Positions 45,979 to 54,289 of a stretch of 64,000 bases of DNA are shown here, in pieces. The position numbers were made by a program, and so were the translations under genes. The notes under the pieces were generated by a model that saw only the letters and a list, made by a program, of their open reading frames with translations, did no database searches and had not been told where the DNA came from. How positions within the stretch are numbered: the first letter of the stretch is position 1; each line of letters opens with the position of its first letter. Source of the stretch: JAAXIE01 sp965263155 (lineage in GTDB: Bacteria; Chloroflexota; Dehalococcoidia; Lucifugimonadales; JAAXIE01); contig OZ253586.1 in NCBI GenBank assembly GCA_965263155.1, positions 2,418,001-2,482,000 of the forward strand, read 5' to 3'.

Positions 45979-47009
45979 CGACAGCGCAATACCTAGCGCG
46001 AATCGAACGGGTCGATCCGCGGAGCGTCTGGCCGAACGAGGCGCAAGACTTCACTCCTTGGCTTGCCTCCCACATCGACGAGCTTGGCGAGGCTCTCGGG
46101 CTAGATTTGGAGTTGCAATCCGAGGAGGCTCCGGTTGGCGGCTTCTCGCTGGATATCTTGGCACGAGAAGTTGGTCGAGACCGCCCAGTTATCGTCGAGA
46201 ACCAGTTGGAGGAGACTGATCACCGGCACTTGGGCCAGTTGCTCACATACGCTGCGGGTTATGATGCCGGCGTGGTAGTCTGGATCGCAAGAGAGTTCAG
46301 AGATGAACATCGGGCGGCTCTGGACCTGTTGAACCGCCGAACCGATGATGGAATTGAGTTCTTCGGGGTCGTAGTGGAAGTGTGGCGTATCGCCGATTCT
46401 CCACCTGCGCTAAATTTCAGAGTGACGGCCGCTCCCAATGAGTGGGGAAAACAGGTCAAGCAAGACGCTCGCAGTCGGCGTGAAGGAGAGTCTTCTGGCA
46501 AGGACGAAAAGTATCGCAAATTCTTTCAGCCCCTGCTTGATGTCCTGAGAGAGGAACATGGCTTCACCAATAATGTGAAGGCCCGGGGACAATCCGGATA
46601 CGGGTTTGCGGCAAGCTCTCGATGCGCTCAATATTATGCGCATTTGCAGCGGCAACGAACGGCCAGCGTTGGGGTCTGGATAGACGGTGGGGACAAAAGC
46701 ACTAACCATTATCGGTTTGATAGCCTAGAACAGAATCGGGACGAGATAGAGGCCGAAGTCGGCGAGTTGAGCTGGGAGAGGAGAGACCAATATCAAGCTC
46801 CTCGAATAGCAACCTCCAGGGGCGGCTCCGTCGACGATGATGAGGACATACTTCAAGACATCCGCGAGTGGATGGTGGAGCGGCTCTTGGCCCTCAAGAA
46901 GGCGTTCGATCCAAGGCTTCCCGACATTGATGAGCCAGATGGGGAGCAGCTCGTTCGACGAAAGACGAATTGGCATACTTCACCGCCGGGCGCCGGAGAT
47001 TGCGAGTGA
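45975..47009 (+). CDS. DUF4268 protein with nuclease-like N-terminus
   Basis: 344 residues from a TTG start. The N-terminal half looks like a PD-(D/E)XK fold: GGFSLDILAREV (D60), then IVENQLEETDHRHLGQLLTYAAG (E75, Q77), a pattern often seen in restriction-like or archaeal Holliday-junction-related proteins. The C-terminal half is DUF4268 (YRKFFQPLLDVLREEHGF to LLALKKAF). Such proteins occur in defence or restriction contexts, but no methylase or other defence gene is near. The function is unproven. Confidence 0.82.
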   Translation: MTTAQYLARIERVDPRSVWPNEAQDFTPWLASHIDELGEALGLDLELQSEEAPVGGFSLDILAREVGRDRPVIVENQLEETDHRHLGQLLTYAAGYDAGVVVWIAREFRDEHRAALDLLNRRTDDGIEFFGVVVEVWRIADSPPALNFRVTAAPNEWGKQVKQDARSRREGESSGKDEKYRKFFQPLLDVLREEHGFTNNVKARGQSGYGFAASSRCAQYYAHLQRQRTASVGVWIDGGDKSTNHYRFDSLEQNRDEIEAEVGELSWERRDQYQAPRIATSRGGSVDDDEDILQDIREWMVERLLALKKAFDPRLPDIDEPDGEQLVRRKTNWHTSPPGAGDCE

Positions 47010-47022
47010 GGATAATTAGAGC

Positions 47023-48480
47023 ATGACTAGGACTGGCGCCGAGTATATCGAGAGTCTGCGCGATGGGCGCACCATCTACCTTGATGGTGCGCTAGTGCAG
47101 GACCCCAGCACCCATCCGGGCTACCGGAATGCGGTGCGGTCCGTGGCCCGCTTGTATGACTTTCAGGCAGCGCCGGAGAACCGGGAGCTGATGACCTTCC
47201 CATCGCCCGATACCGGTGAGCCGGTAGGCCGTTGCTGGCAGCTTCCCACGTCATACGAGGAGTTGGTGAAGCGCCGTCTTACCCTCGTTGCTTGGGCGGA
47301 GGGGAGCTACGGCTTTTTCGGACGTTCCCCGGACCATGTGGCCTCGTGTTTGTCCGGCATGATTATGGGGATCGACGTGTTCCGGCAGCACGGTGAGGAG
47401 CGGGCACGGGCCCTCGAGGACTACTTTGCCTATACCCGCGATAATGACCTGTACGTCACTTACGTTATCGTCAACCCACAAGCTAATCGTTCGAAACCAG
47501 CCTCGGAGCAAGATGACGAATACCTTGTAGCTGGCATCTGCGATGAGGACAGTCAAGGTATCACCATCAAGGGCGCCAAGATGCTGGGCACTGGGTCGGT
47601 CATGGCCAACGAGGTGCTGGTGACAACCATGGCGCCGTTGCGGCCGGGGGAGGAGAAGTACGCCTTCACCGCCGCCGTCCCCTTGGGGGCCAAGGGTGTC
47701 AAGATTCTGTCGCGGAAGTCCTACGAGTCGACAGCAGTCTCGCAGTTCGACAACCCACTCTCGAGCCAGTTCGACGAGAACGACGCCGTGATTTACTTCG
47801 ACGAGGTGAAGGTGTCGTGGGAGAGGGTGTTCGTCTACCGCGACGTACCAATGTGCCAAGCCCAGTGGCATACCGCGCCCACCCATGTGTTCCAGAACTA
47901 CCAAGCCCAAGTGCGCTTCATGGTGAAGCTGCGCTTCCTGCTTGGTTTGGCTCGGAGGATCGCCGAGACCAACGGCATCATATCCATCCCGCCAGTGGTG
48001 ACGACCCTAGGTCAGCTGGCAGCCGAGACCAGCATGATTGAGGGACTGGTCAAGGGGATGGAGGCGGCGGGACGGCAGTACGGCCCTTACTTCGTGCCCG
48101 ACACCCGGCTTCTATACTCAGCGCAGGTGCTGTCCCAGCAGATATACCCGAAGATAGTCCACACCATCCGCGACTTGGCCGGCGGGGGCATGATAATGAC
48201 CCCTTCTTCCGTGTCCGACTTCCTGAACCCTGAAATCGCACCCTACATAGAACTCACCCAGAAGTCACCTGTAGCCGACTCCACGGAGCGGGTGAAGCTG
48301 TTCAAGCTGGCGTGGGATGCCATCGGCTCCGAGTTCGGCTCACGTCATGAACAGTACGAGATGTTCTACGGCGGGAACTCCATCAGCACGCGGGGTCACG
48401 CGTACCGCACCTACGACTGGGACAACGTAGGCGACATGGTTGACCGGCTTATGTCGAGCTACGACCTGCCTCAGTCTTAA
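47023..48480 (+). CDS. 4-hydroxyphenylacetate 3-hydroxylase-type (HpaB) FADH2 monooxygenase
   Basis: 485 residues. RTGAEYIESLRDGRTIYLDG is the typical HpaB opening. Family features are YVIVNPQANRSKPASEQDDEYLVA, GAKMLGTGSVMANEVLV, and the C-terminal RHEQYEMFYGGNSI. It hydroxylates phenols or related aromatics and needs a separate flavin reductase (HpaC), not seen nearby. It lies 13 bases after the DUF4268 gene. Acyl-CoA dehydrogenase-like superfamily fold. Confidence 0.9.
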   Translation: MTRTGAEYIESLRDGRTIYLDGALVQDPSTHPGYRNAVRSVARLYDFQAAPENRELMTFPSPDTGEPVGRCWQLPTSYEELVKRRLTLVAWAEGSYGFFGRSPDHVASCLSGMIMGIDVFRQHGEERARALEDYFAYTRDNDLYVTYVIVNPQANRSKPASEQDDEYLVAGICDEDSQGITIKGAKMLGTGSVMANEVLVTTMAPLRPGEEKYAFTAAVPLGAKGVKILSRKSYESTAVSQFDNPLSSQFDENDAVIYFDEVKVSWERVFVYRDVPMCQAQWHTAPTHVFQNYQAQVRFMVKLRFLLGLARRIAETNGIISIPPVVTTLGQLAAETSMIEGLVKGMEAAGRQYGPYFVPDTRLLYSAQVLSQQIYPKIVHTIRDLAGGGMIMTPSSVSDFLNPEIAPYIELTQKSPVADSTERVKLFKLAWDAIGSEFGSRHEQYEMFYGGNSISTRGHAYRTYDWDNVGDMVDRLMSSYDLPQS

Positions 48481-48507
48481 GGCAGTGTTCTAGCTTGAGG
48501 CGGCGTT

Positions 48508-50289
48508 CTAGCGGTTCTTCGTAATCACATCCAGCAGAGCGGGGCGTCCTTCTTCCGTTACCACCTTCAGGGCGCGTTGCAGGGCGGGCATCAGGAGGTC
48601 GGGCTGCTCGATGGGGCCTTCGGCGTAGACGCCACAGGAGCGGGCCATGGTGGCGAAGTCCACAGGCGGACCCTCGATGCGTATGCCGACCACACGGTTC
48701 TCTACGGACCGCCCCCGCGACCTAGCGATGTCCGCTTGGTGCTCCTCGTCATTGTAGTAGGAGCGGTTGTTGTACATCACCACCAGCAACGGTATCCGGT
48801 GGTGGACCGCCGTCCACAAGGCCGCTGGGTTGAACAGGTAGTCGCCATCGGCTTGAAAGTCGACACATAGCCGGCCTGTACCCCGGTTGGCCAAGGCAAC
48901 TCCTAAAGACCTCCCAATGCCATTGCCCAAGCCTCCACGCGCTGAGTGGTACTGATAGGGCTCTCGTATGTCCCAGATCCGTCGCGCCCACCCGCGCAGG
49001 TCGTTGTCCGTCAGCACCCAATCGTGGCCTTGCACTACCTCCTTTACCTGCTGGGCCAAGGCTGGCAAGGCGATGGGCGAGTCACTAGCGGCACTTGCGA
49101 CCGCCGACTCGGTCTCCCGCGCCAGCTCCTCATGCTCGGCCCGCAGCCGCCTGCTACGCTCCTCGAGAGTCTGGGCCATGCCCGGCTGCTCCGCCAGCTT
49201 CCTCTGGCATATGTCGGCTAGGGCAGGCACGGCTAACGCAGTATCAGCGGCGATGGGCACGTCAACTGGGTAGAGGCGGCCATAGTCGTCGGCCCAACTG
49301 CGCACGATGTACTGCCGCAATGAGACGTCGATGATTTGCGCGTTCTCACCCGCCATGTCGGTAGCTATGCGCCTCACGCGGTCCGTGGTGGTGAGGGCCT
49401 GCTGCAAGTCGAACACATCGAGACACAGAATTACATCAGCGTGAGAGATGAGGCGGCTGGCCGCGCCGCTCAGGTTCAGCGAGTGCTGGCTGGGGAAGCT
49501 GAACAGGTCGCCCATGTCCACCACTGGCAACGACAGAGTCTCCGCCAATCGGAGTAGGCCTGCTACAGCCTCAGTCGACTTGCCGAGGTAGTCGGCCACC
49601 ACCACGGGCCGTTCCGCTCCCATTAGCAGGTCAGCAGCGCGCTCCAAGGCTTGGGGGTCGGCCTGTACCCTGCTGGGCATGTCGAAGCGCGACGCATCGG
49701 GCAGCAGGAACGGCTCGTCGAGCTTCTGTTCCTGCAGGGCGGCGTCGAAGCAGACGTACACCGGCCCTTGTGGGTTCATGCTGGCCAACTGGTGGGCGCG
49801 CAGGAGGGATTCGGGGAAGCTTGCTACGCTGGCAGGCTGGTCGTCCCACTTCACGAAGCCCCGCACCGCGTCACCCTGCACCAAGGCGGTGTGAATCCAG
49901 TCGATCCAAGGACGCCTCTGCTCCACGGCCATGGGGCCGGTGCCACCCAGCACCAGCATCCCAGCGCGATCCTGCCAAGCGTTGAACATGGCGTTGGTGG
50001 CGTGAAGCAGACCCACGATGTTGTGGACCGCGGCGGCCATTATCTTGCCCGCAGCTCGCCCATAACCGTGCGCAATGGAGGTGGCGATGCCCTCGTGGGT
50101 ACACAGGATGGTTTCAGGCTGGGTGTTCCCCCCATAGTTGACCATCGAATCGTGCAGGCCTCGGAAGGTGGCCCCAGGATTCAGCGACACATAGTCGATT
50201 TCCAAGTCCCGCAGCACGTCCACGATGACATCGGACCCGTATTCGGCCTTGCTCAGGCGTGGCCCCGGCCTCTTGGTTGCAATAGCCAT
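48508..50289 (-). CDS. Thiamine-diphosphate-dependent enzyme (acetolactate synthase/benzoylformate decarboxylase-like)
   Basis: 593 residues from the ATG at 50289 (AGGAG upstream). The catalytic Glu lies in LCTHEGIATSIAHGYGRA, the central domain in AERPVVVADYLGKS, and the ThDP motif in ADGDYLFNPAALWTAVHHRIPLLVVMYNN. It belongs to the family of acetolactate synthases, phenylpyruvate/benzoylformate decarboxylases and sulfoacetaldehyde or phosphonopyruvate enzymes. The exact reaction is not clear. It probably decarboxylates or condenses a 2-oxo acid. Confidence 0.88.
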   Translation of the reverse strand: MAIATKRPGPRLSKAEYGSDVIVDVLRDLEIDYVSLNPGATFRGLHDSMVNYGGNTQPETILCTHEGIATSIAHGYGRAAGKIMAAAVHNIVGLLHATNAMFNAWQDRAGMLVLGGTGPMAVEQRRPWIDWIHTALVQGDAVRGFVKWDDQPASVASFPESLLRAHQLASMNPQGPVYVCFDAALQEQKLDEPFLLPDASRFDMPSRVQADPQALERAADLLMGAERPVVVADYLGKSTEAVAGLLRLAETLSLPVVDMGDLFSFPSQHSLNLSGAASRLISHADVILCLDVFDLQQALTTTDRVRRIATDMAGENAQIIDVSLRQYIVRSWADDYGRLYPVDVPIAADTALAVPALADICQRKLAEQPGMAQTLEERSRRLRAEHEELARETESAVASAASDSPIALPALAQQVKEVVQGHDWVLTDNDLRGWARRIWDIREPYQYHSARGGLGNGIGRSLGVALANRGTGRLCVDFQADGDYLFNPAALWTAVHHRIPLLVVMYNNRSYYNDEEHQADIARSRGRSVENRVVGIRIEGPPVDFATMARSCGVYAEGPIEQPDLLMPALQRALKVVTEEGRPALLDVITKNR

Positions 50290-50436
50290 GGCTAACACTC
50301 CTAACTGGGCGTGTGGCCTAGCCTATCCCATCTCTGCCCCGCCCTCAACAGGAAACTCCAGAGCCCCATGGCGTATAATGCCCGCACGCCCGCGGCATCG
50401 AGGGGAGCGCGCCCCATCGAGCATCCGAGGTCCGAC

Positions 50437-50844
50437 ATGAGCATAAACCCTGCTGCTGACGCGCCGGAAGAAATCCCCTGGTTTGAACGGCTCTCAGACC
50501 CCCCGCAGCCCGAAGAGTTCTTCGAGATGCAGGCTCGTGCTAAATCAGCGGAAGCCTGGGCCGAGGCTGAGCTGTCCGCCCGTCGAGCCGCTATAGCCGC
50601 CAAGGACGAGCCGGCTAACACCGAAGCCCAAACCGCTGCCGAGTTGACTGCCCGTCAGGCCGCCGAGGCGCGCGCCAACCACGCTGAACTGCGGCTCAAG
50701 GCCGAGCAGGCTGCGCGTCGCAACGCTGAATTCCTCTACGGGAACATCGAGAGATTGTCCAACAAAGATAGGGAGGCTCTGCGCAATGCGCGAGACCGCA
50801 TTCGAGAACTCGAAGGCGAACTGGAGCGGCGACGGCAGTCTTGA
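50437..50844 (+). CDS. Small coiled-coil protein
   Basis: 135 residues from the ATG at 50437 (GAGG upstream). Acidic N-terminus, then from about residue 30 a long Ala/Glu/Arg-rich coiled coil (ARAKSAEAWAEAELSARRAA, RIRELEGELERRRQS). No family was recognised. Its stop overlaps the thioesterase start (TGATG), so the two are probably co-translated. A longer frame from 50311 is unlikely. Confidence 0.55.
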   Translation: MSINPAADAPEEIPWFERLSDPPQPEEFFEMQARAKSAEAWAEAELSARRAAIAAKDEPANTEAQTAAELTARQAAEARANHAELRLKAEQAARRNAEFLYGNIERLSNKDREALRNARDRIRELEGELERRRQS

Positions 50845-51272
50845 TGGGTGACGGGGAGCAAGGCTTCGTGGGAGCAGACTCCAGCGCCGCTGATCAGATC
50901 GGCTCGTTCGACGAGCTGCTGGGCGCGGAGCGTTTGGATTCCGGGCCGGGTTGGGCCCGGCTACGGATGCCCATTCATCCTAGGCATATCCCCACGAAGT
51001 CGGGGAGAATCCAAGGCGGTATCGTGATGGCACTCGCCGATACCGCCATCACACGGGCTCTCTTCACTCTTCTTCCAGAAGGGCAGCGCATCGTCACCGT
51101 TGAACTCAAGATTAACTTCATGGCTCCTGTTGAGAAGGGCGCGTTGATCGCCGAAGGGAGAGTCATCCGCAAGGGCAGCACTCTCGCCGTTGGCGACGTG
51201 ACAGTGACCGACGACGCTGGTGCGGTTATCGCCCACGGGTTGGGCACTTGGATGATGGTTGGGTCACGATGA
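50844..51272 (+). CDS. Hotdog-fold thioesterase (PaaI-like)
   Basis: 142 residues. SGRIQGGIVMALADTAITRAL and VTVELKINFMAPVEKGALIAEGRVIRKG are typical of PaaI/YdiI thioesterases, which hydrolyse aryl- or acyl-CoA. IQGGIVMALAD holds the usual catalytic Gly-x-x-Asp/Asn region. It lies between the coiled-coil gene and the periplasmic-binding-like gene in a plus-strand run. Confidence 0.88.
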   Translation: MGDGEQGFVGADSSAADQIGSFDELLGAERLDSGPGWARLRMPIHPRHIPTKSGRIQGGIVMALADTAITRALFTLLPEGQRIVTVELKINFMAPVEKGALIAEGRVIRKGSTLAVGDVTVTDDAGAVIAHGLGTWMMVGSR

Positions 51273-51309
51273 ACCGAGAGTATTTACATGCCTGCAAGGG
51301 AGGGCCGTG

Positions 51310-52245
51310 ATGTCGCTTAGTCTGAAGACTGCCTTAGTCAGCTATGGGCATACCAAGTCATTGATTGATGGCGAACTGAGCTCCGACAGGGTCGACATAG
51401 ACCATGTGGAGGTGTCGCCCATTACCACGGCCTTTCGCCGTATGGTTCGGACTCTGGACTATGACGTGTCGGAGATGGCCCTGTCCACCTACCTGTGCGC
51501 TCGCGACCATGGGAAGCCCATCACTGCTCTGCCCATTTTCGTGTTGCGACGCTTCGAGCATGGGCAGATTGTCTACAACGTGAACTCGGGCATCCAAGGG
51601 CCGGGAGACTTGGCGGGACGCAGGGTGGGAGTGCGGGGCTACACCGTGACGCCGGGAGTCTGGGTGCGGGGCATCCTGCAGTCGGCATACGGTGTGGACC
51701 TGAACGAGGTGACGTGGGTGCTGTCGGGCGACGAGCATGTGGCAGAGTATGTCGCGCCATCCAACGTGGTGCCGGCGCCTCCGGGCGCTGACTTGGGGGC
51801 GATGCTGCTTTCGGGGGAGATCGACGCTGCCATTGGACCAGGACCCGTGGATTCGCCGGATATCCAGCCTCTGATCCCCAATGCGTTCGATACGGGAGCT
51901 GCCTTCTATCGGGAGACTGGCATCTACCCCATCAGTCACCATGTCGTGGTGAAGGACGAGCTGCTGGAGGCAAATCCTTGGCTGCCGGAGGAGTTGTTCC
52001 GGCTGTTCAAGTCGGCCAAGGACCAGTACCTCAACGGGCTGGCCGCCAACGGCCCGCAGAATAGCCAAGACGAATCGCTATCGCAGATGCAGCAGGTTAT
52101 CGGCCCCGACCCCCTCCTCTACGGCGTCACACCCAACCGCAAGAGTTTGGAGTCCTTCATCCAGTTCAACGTCGACCAGAAGGTTATCTCCAAGTCGGTG
52201 GACTTGGAGGAGTTGTTCCCCGCCTCAGTGCTGGACTTAGTGTAG
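51310..52245 (+). CDS. 4,5-dihydroxyphthalate decarboxylase-like/ABC substrate-binding-like protein
   Basis: 311 residues from the ATG at 51310 (GGGAGGGCCGTG upstream). LKTALVSYGHTKSLIDGELSSDRVDI opens a periplasmic-binding type II fold. DVSEMALSTYL, GRRVGVRGYTVTPGVWVRGIL and TGIYPISHHVVVKDELL match the Pht5/4,5-dihydroxyphthalate decarboxylase group. There is no signal peptide, so a cytosolic enzyme is favoured over a transport protein. It would fit an aromatic pathway with the HpaB and Rieske enzymes. Confidence 0.85.
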   Translation: MSLSLKTALVSYGHTKSLIDGELSSDRVDIDHVEVSPITTAFRRMVRTLDYDVSEMALSTYLCARDHGKPITALPIFVLRRFEHGQIVYNVNSGIQGPGDLAGRRVGVRGYTVTPGVWVRGILQSAYGVDLNEVTWVLSGDEHVAEYVAPSNVVPAPPGADLGAMLLSGEIDAAIGPGPVDSPDIQPLIPNAFDTGAAFYRETGIYPISHHVVVKDELLEANPWLPEELFRLFKSAKDQYLNGLAANGPQNSQDESLSQMQQVIGPDPLLYGVTPNRKSLESFIQFNVDQKVISKSVDLEELFPASVLDLV

Positions 52246-52260
52246 TCCGCTGTAAGGTGG

Positions 52261-53013
52261 CTACTGGGCGGTGGAGCCGCCATCGATGACGAGTTCGCTG
52301 CCGGTAACGTAGGAGGACTCGTCGGAGGCTAGGAAGAGGACGCCGTAGGCCACGTCGTCGACGGTGCCAAAGCGGCCTATGGGGGTGCTGGTGAGTCGCT
52401 GTTCGCGTGTGCTCTCATCCGAGAGGAGCTCCTCCGTCATCTGGGTGACGATGATGCCCGGGTGGACGGAGTTGGCGCGAATGCCGTCGGCGGCGCACTG
52501 GACGGCGGTGCCCTTGGTGAGGATGCGCACCGCGCCCTTAGAGGCGCTGTAGGCGGCAGCGCGGGAGCCACCGACGAGGCCGGCGACAGACGAGATGTTG
52601 ATGATGGAGCCTCCCCCGGCGGCGCGCATGACGGGAATGGCATGCTTGGTGCCGAGGAAGACGCCGGTGACGTTGATGTCCATAACCTGCTCCCAAAGCT
52701 CCACGCTAGTGTCCTCCACCCGGACCATGGGGAAGATGCCAGCGTTGTTGACTAAGATGTCTAGCTTGCCGTAGCGGTCGACGGTGGCCTGAATCACGTC
52801 CTGCCACTGCTGTTCTTCGGTGACGTCCAAACGGACGTAGATGGCGTCCCCTCCCTGCTGCCGAATCTCGGCGGCCACGGCTTCGCCCTCCTCGTCAAGA
52901 ATGTCCGTCAGGACCACCTTGGCCCCCTCTTGGGCGAAAAGCCTGCCCTCACAGGCGCCCTGTCCGCGCGCTCCGCCGCTGATAAGGGCTACCTTGCCTT
53001 CCAAGCGTGGCAT
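52261..53013 (-). CDS. Short-chain dehydrogenase/reductase
   Basis: 250 residues. SGGARGQG nucleotide motif, NNAG, SIINISSV and YSASK catalytic residues, and the ending YVTGSELVIDGGSTAQ. Close paralogue of the SDR at 27382-28134. AAAGGAGG precedes the ATG. It ends 15 bases before the stop of the convergent decarboxylase-like gene. Confidence 0.93.
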   Translation of the reverse strand: MPRLEGKVALISGGARGQGACEGRLFAQEGAKVVLTDILDEEGEAVAAEIRQQGGDAIYVRLDVTEEQQWQDVIQATVDRYGKLDILVNNAGIFPMVRVEDTSVELWEQVMDINVTGVFLGTKHAIPVMRAAGGGSIINISSVAGLVGGSRAAAYSASKGAVRILTKGTAVQCAADGIRANSVHPGIIVTQMTEELLSDESTREQRLTSTPIGRFGTVDDVAYGVLFLASDESSYVTGSELVIDGGSTAQ

Positions 53014-53440
53014 GGGGCACCTCCTTTGGAGTTCAGATGTTCCAGTAGGTCAGCGACGGATGCGATATTGGTGTCGTATCGGCGCAGCCGGGGTAGCCCA
53101 ATAAGTGTTGAATCAGTCTATCCGAACTCGACACCTATCGTATTTGGAAATGATTTTTTTGTATCTGGCGAGTGTAGAATCTGTCGAATCGTTCTCTTTC
53201 ATACGTAGCTGGACCGTATCTGTTAATGCAGCACTACAGTGTCGAGTTTCTTCGCGGGGAAGGTAGCCGGGGAAGAGCATGTCGGGGCCTGTGATGGGCC
53301 GGCGCCTCTGCCACGGTGCTCCTCTCCGGTGGGTGAGTATAAAAGAAGCTGGGATGACCTTGAAGGGGTCAGTCCCCAGCCGATTCAAGTCTACGGGAGG
53401 AGGGCGGGGTGGTCAATTGGGAGATGTCAGGGGGCACGGA
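53014..53440. other. Gene-free stretch with motif cluster
   Basis: No gene seen. The repeated motif occurs as CGTATTTG 53139-53146, TGTATCTG 53160-53167, CGTAGCTG 53204-53211 and CGTATCTG 53215-53222, with a T-rich run (53154-53160) as in the other clusters. Together with the following 100 bases it forms the upstream region of the VOC gene. Confidence 0.6.
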
Positions 53441-53441
53441 G

Positions 53442-53514
53442 GCACCCGTTGAGCAGAGGCATTGTCGGGAAAGCAAGGTTGGCCTACAATGGCGCAAGTT
53501 AACTCAACGGGTGC
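53442..53514 (+). promoter_or_regulatory. Promoter flanked by a 12-bp inverted repeat
   Basis: GCACCCGTTGAG (53442-53453) and CTCAACGGGTGC (53503-53514) are perfect inverted repeats. Between them lie TTGTCG (53462-53467), 17 bases, and TACAAT (53485-53490), a good promoter for the VOC gene 70 bases on. Two operator half-sites or an mRNA stem could result. Confidence 0.45.
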
Positions 53515-53560
53515 GCGTTAGCGCGCCGCGTAGTCTGCAGATATTCTGAAGGAGAGAGAT

Positions 53561-54010
53561 ATGGCTCGAATCAAGCATATTGCGCTGTCGACGGATGACC
53601 CGGTAGCAACAGCCGAGTTCTATAAGAACGTGTTCGGGCTGCAGGAGTTGCACCGCCGACCCAAGGACACCGGTGAGGAGGGCGTGTGGCTCAGCGACGG
53701 CTACATCTACTTCGCCATCCTGAAGTACGGCTGTGACGACACCCCCAACCTAGGCGAGGGGCCTTCCACCACCATCGGCTTCCACCACATCGGCTTCTAT
53801 GTGGAGGACTTGGAAGAGTCGGTGCAGACCATCGAGGAGGCTGGCTCCACCGAGTGCCCCGGCAGCACCCCGGCCAACCGCAAGTACAAGGGCCCGCAGG
53901 GCGTGATGATCGACCTCCGTCACCGCGGCTGGGACGAGCAGATACAGGCGAGGACGCAGCTGTACGAGTTGACGCCCGCGCCCCCGCGGAAGGGTCATTC
54001 GAGCGACTAA
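53561..54010 (+). CDS. VOC-superfamily (glyoxalase/extradiol dioxygenase fold) protein
   Basis: 149 residues. IKHIALSTDDPVATAEFYKNVFGL is the first module and FHHIGFYVEDLEESVQTIEEAG the second, with His6 and the second-module His as metal ligand candidates. GGAGAGAG precedes the ATG. The reaction is unknown. Its family includes isomerases, lyases and ring-cleaving dioxygenases. A strong terminator follows. Confidence 0.88.
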   Translation: MARIKHIALSTDDPVATAEFYKNVFGLQELHRRPKDTGEEGVWLSDGYIYFAILKYGCDDTPNLGEGPSTTIGFHHIGFYVEDLEESVQTIEEAGSTECPGSTPANRKYKGPQGVMIDLRHRGWDEQIQARTQLYELTPAPPRKGHSSD

Positions 54011-54038
54011 GTTCGCTCCACACATCCCGGAACGAATG

Positions 54039-54069
54039 AAGGGGCGCGTAATGCGCCCCTTTTTCTTTT
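54039..54069 (+). terminator. Rho-independent terminator of the VOC gene
   Basis: Stem AAGGGGCGC/GCGCCCCTT (54039-54047, 54053-54061) with a five-base loop, followed by TTTCTTTT. It has the canonical form and lies 29 bases after the stop. Confidence 0.9.
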
Positions 54070-54109
54070 AGGAATTATATACATGCGTCCCCTAAAGGAG
54101 GTTAGATCA

Positions 54110-54235
54110 ATGGCAACTCCAGAGACGCTCTCATCTCGTTTATCTTCTGACGGAGAGCAACTGATGCCAACATATCAACCTCAGACAGCGGATCCTCCCG
54201 GTCCCGGATCACACGATCCGTCTCCGAGTGGCTAA
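54110..54235 (+). CDS. Possible 41-residue small protein
   Basis: ATG at 54110 preceded by a perfect AAAGGAGG at 54094-54101, eight bases upstream. The product begins MATPETLSSRLSSDGEQLMP and ends in a Pro/Gly/Ser-rich tail (TADPPGPGSHDPSPSG). No signal peptide or membrane segment. It lies between two strong terminators, so it would be a separate short transcript. The family is not recognised. It may be a real small protein or a regulatory leader. Confidence 0.45.
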   Translation: MATPETLSSRLSSDGEQLMPTYQPQTADPPGPGSHDPSPSG

Positions 54236-54245
54236 AAATAGAAAA

Positions 54246-54270
54246 AGCCCGGAGCGTGAGACTCCGGGCT
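54246..54270 (-). terminator. Rho-independent terminator of the minus-strand membrane gene
   Basis: Stem AGCCCGGAG/CTCCGGGCT (54246-54254, 54262-54270). On the minus strand it is followed by TTTTTC and TATTTTT. It ends the gene at 54290-54616 and could also stop transcription of the 41-residue ORF from the other side. Confidence 0.85.
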
Positions 54271-54289
54271 TCAAAAGTGAGGGCTTGAT

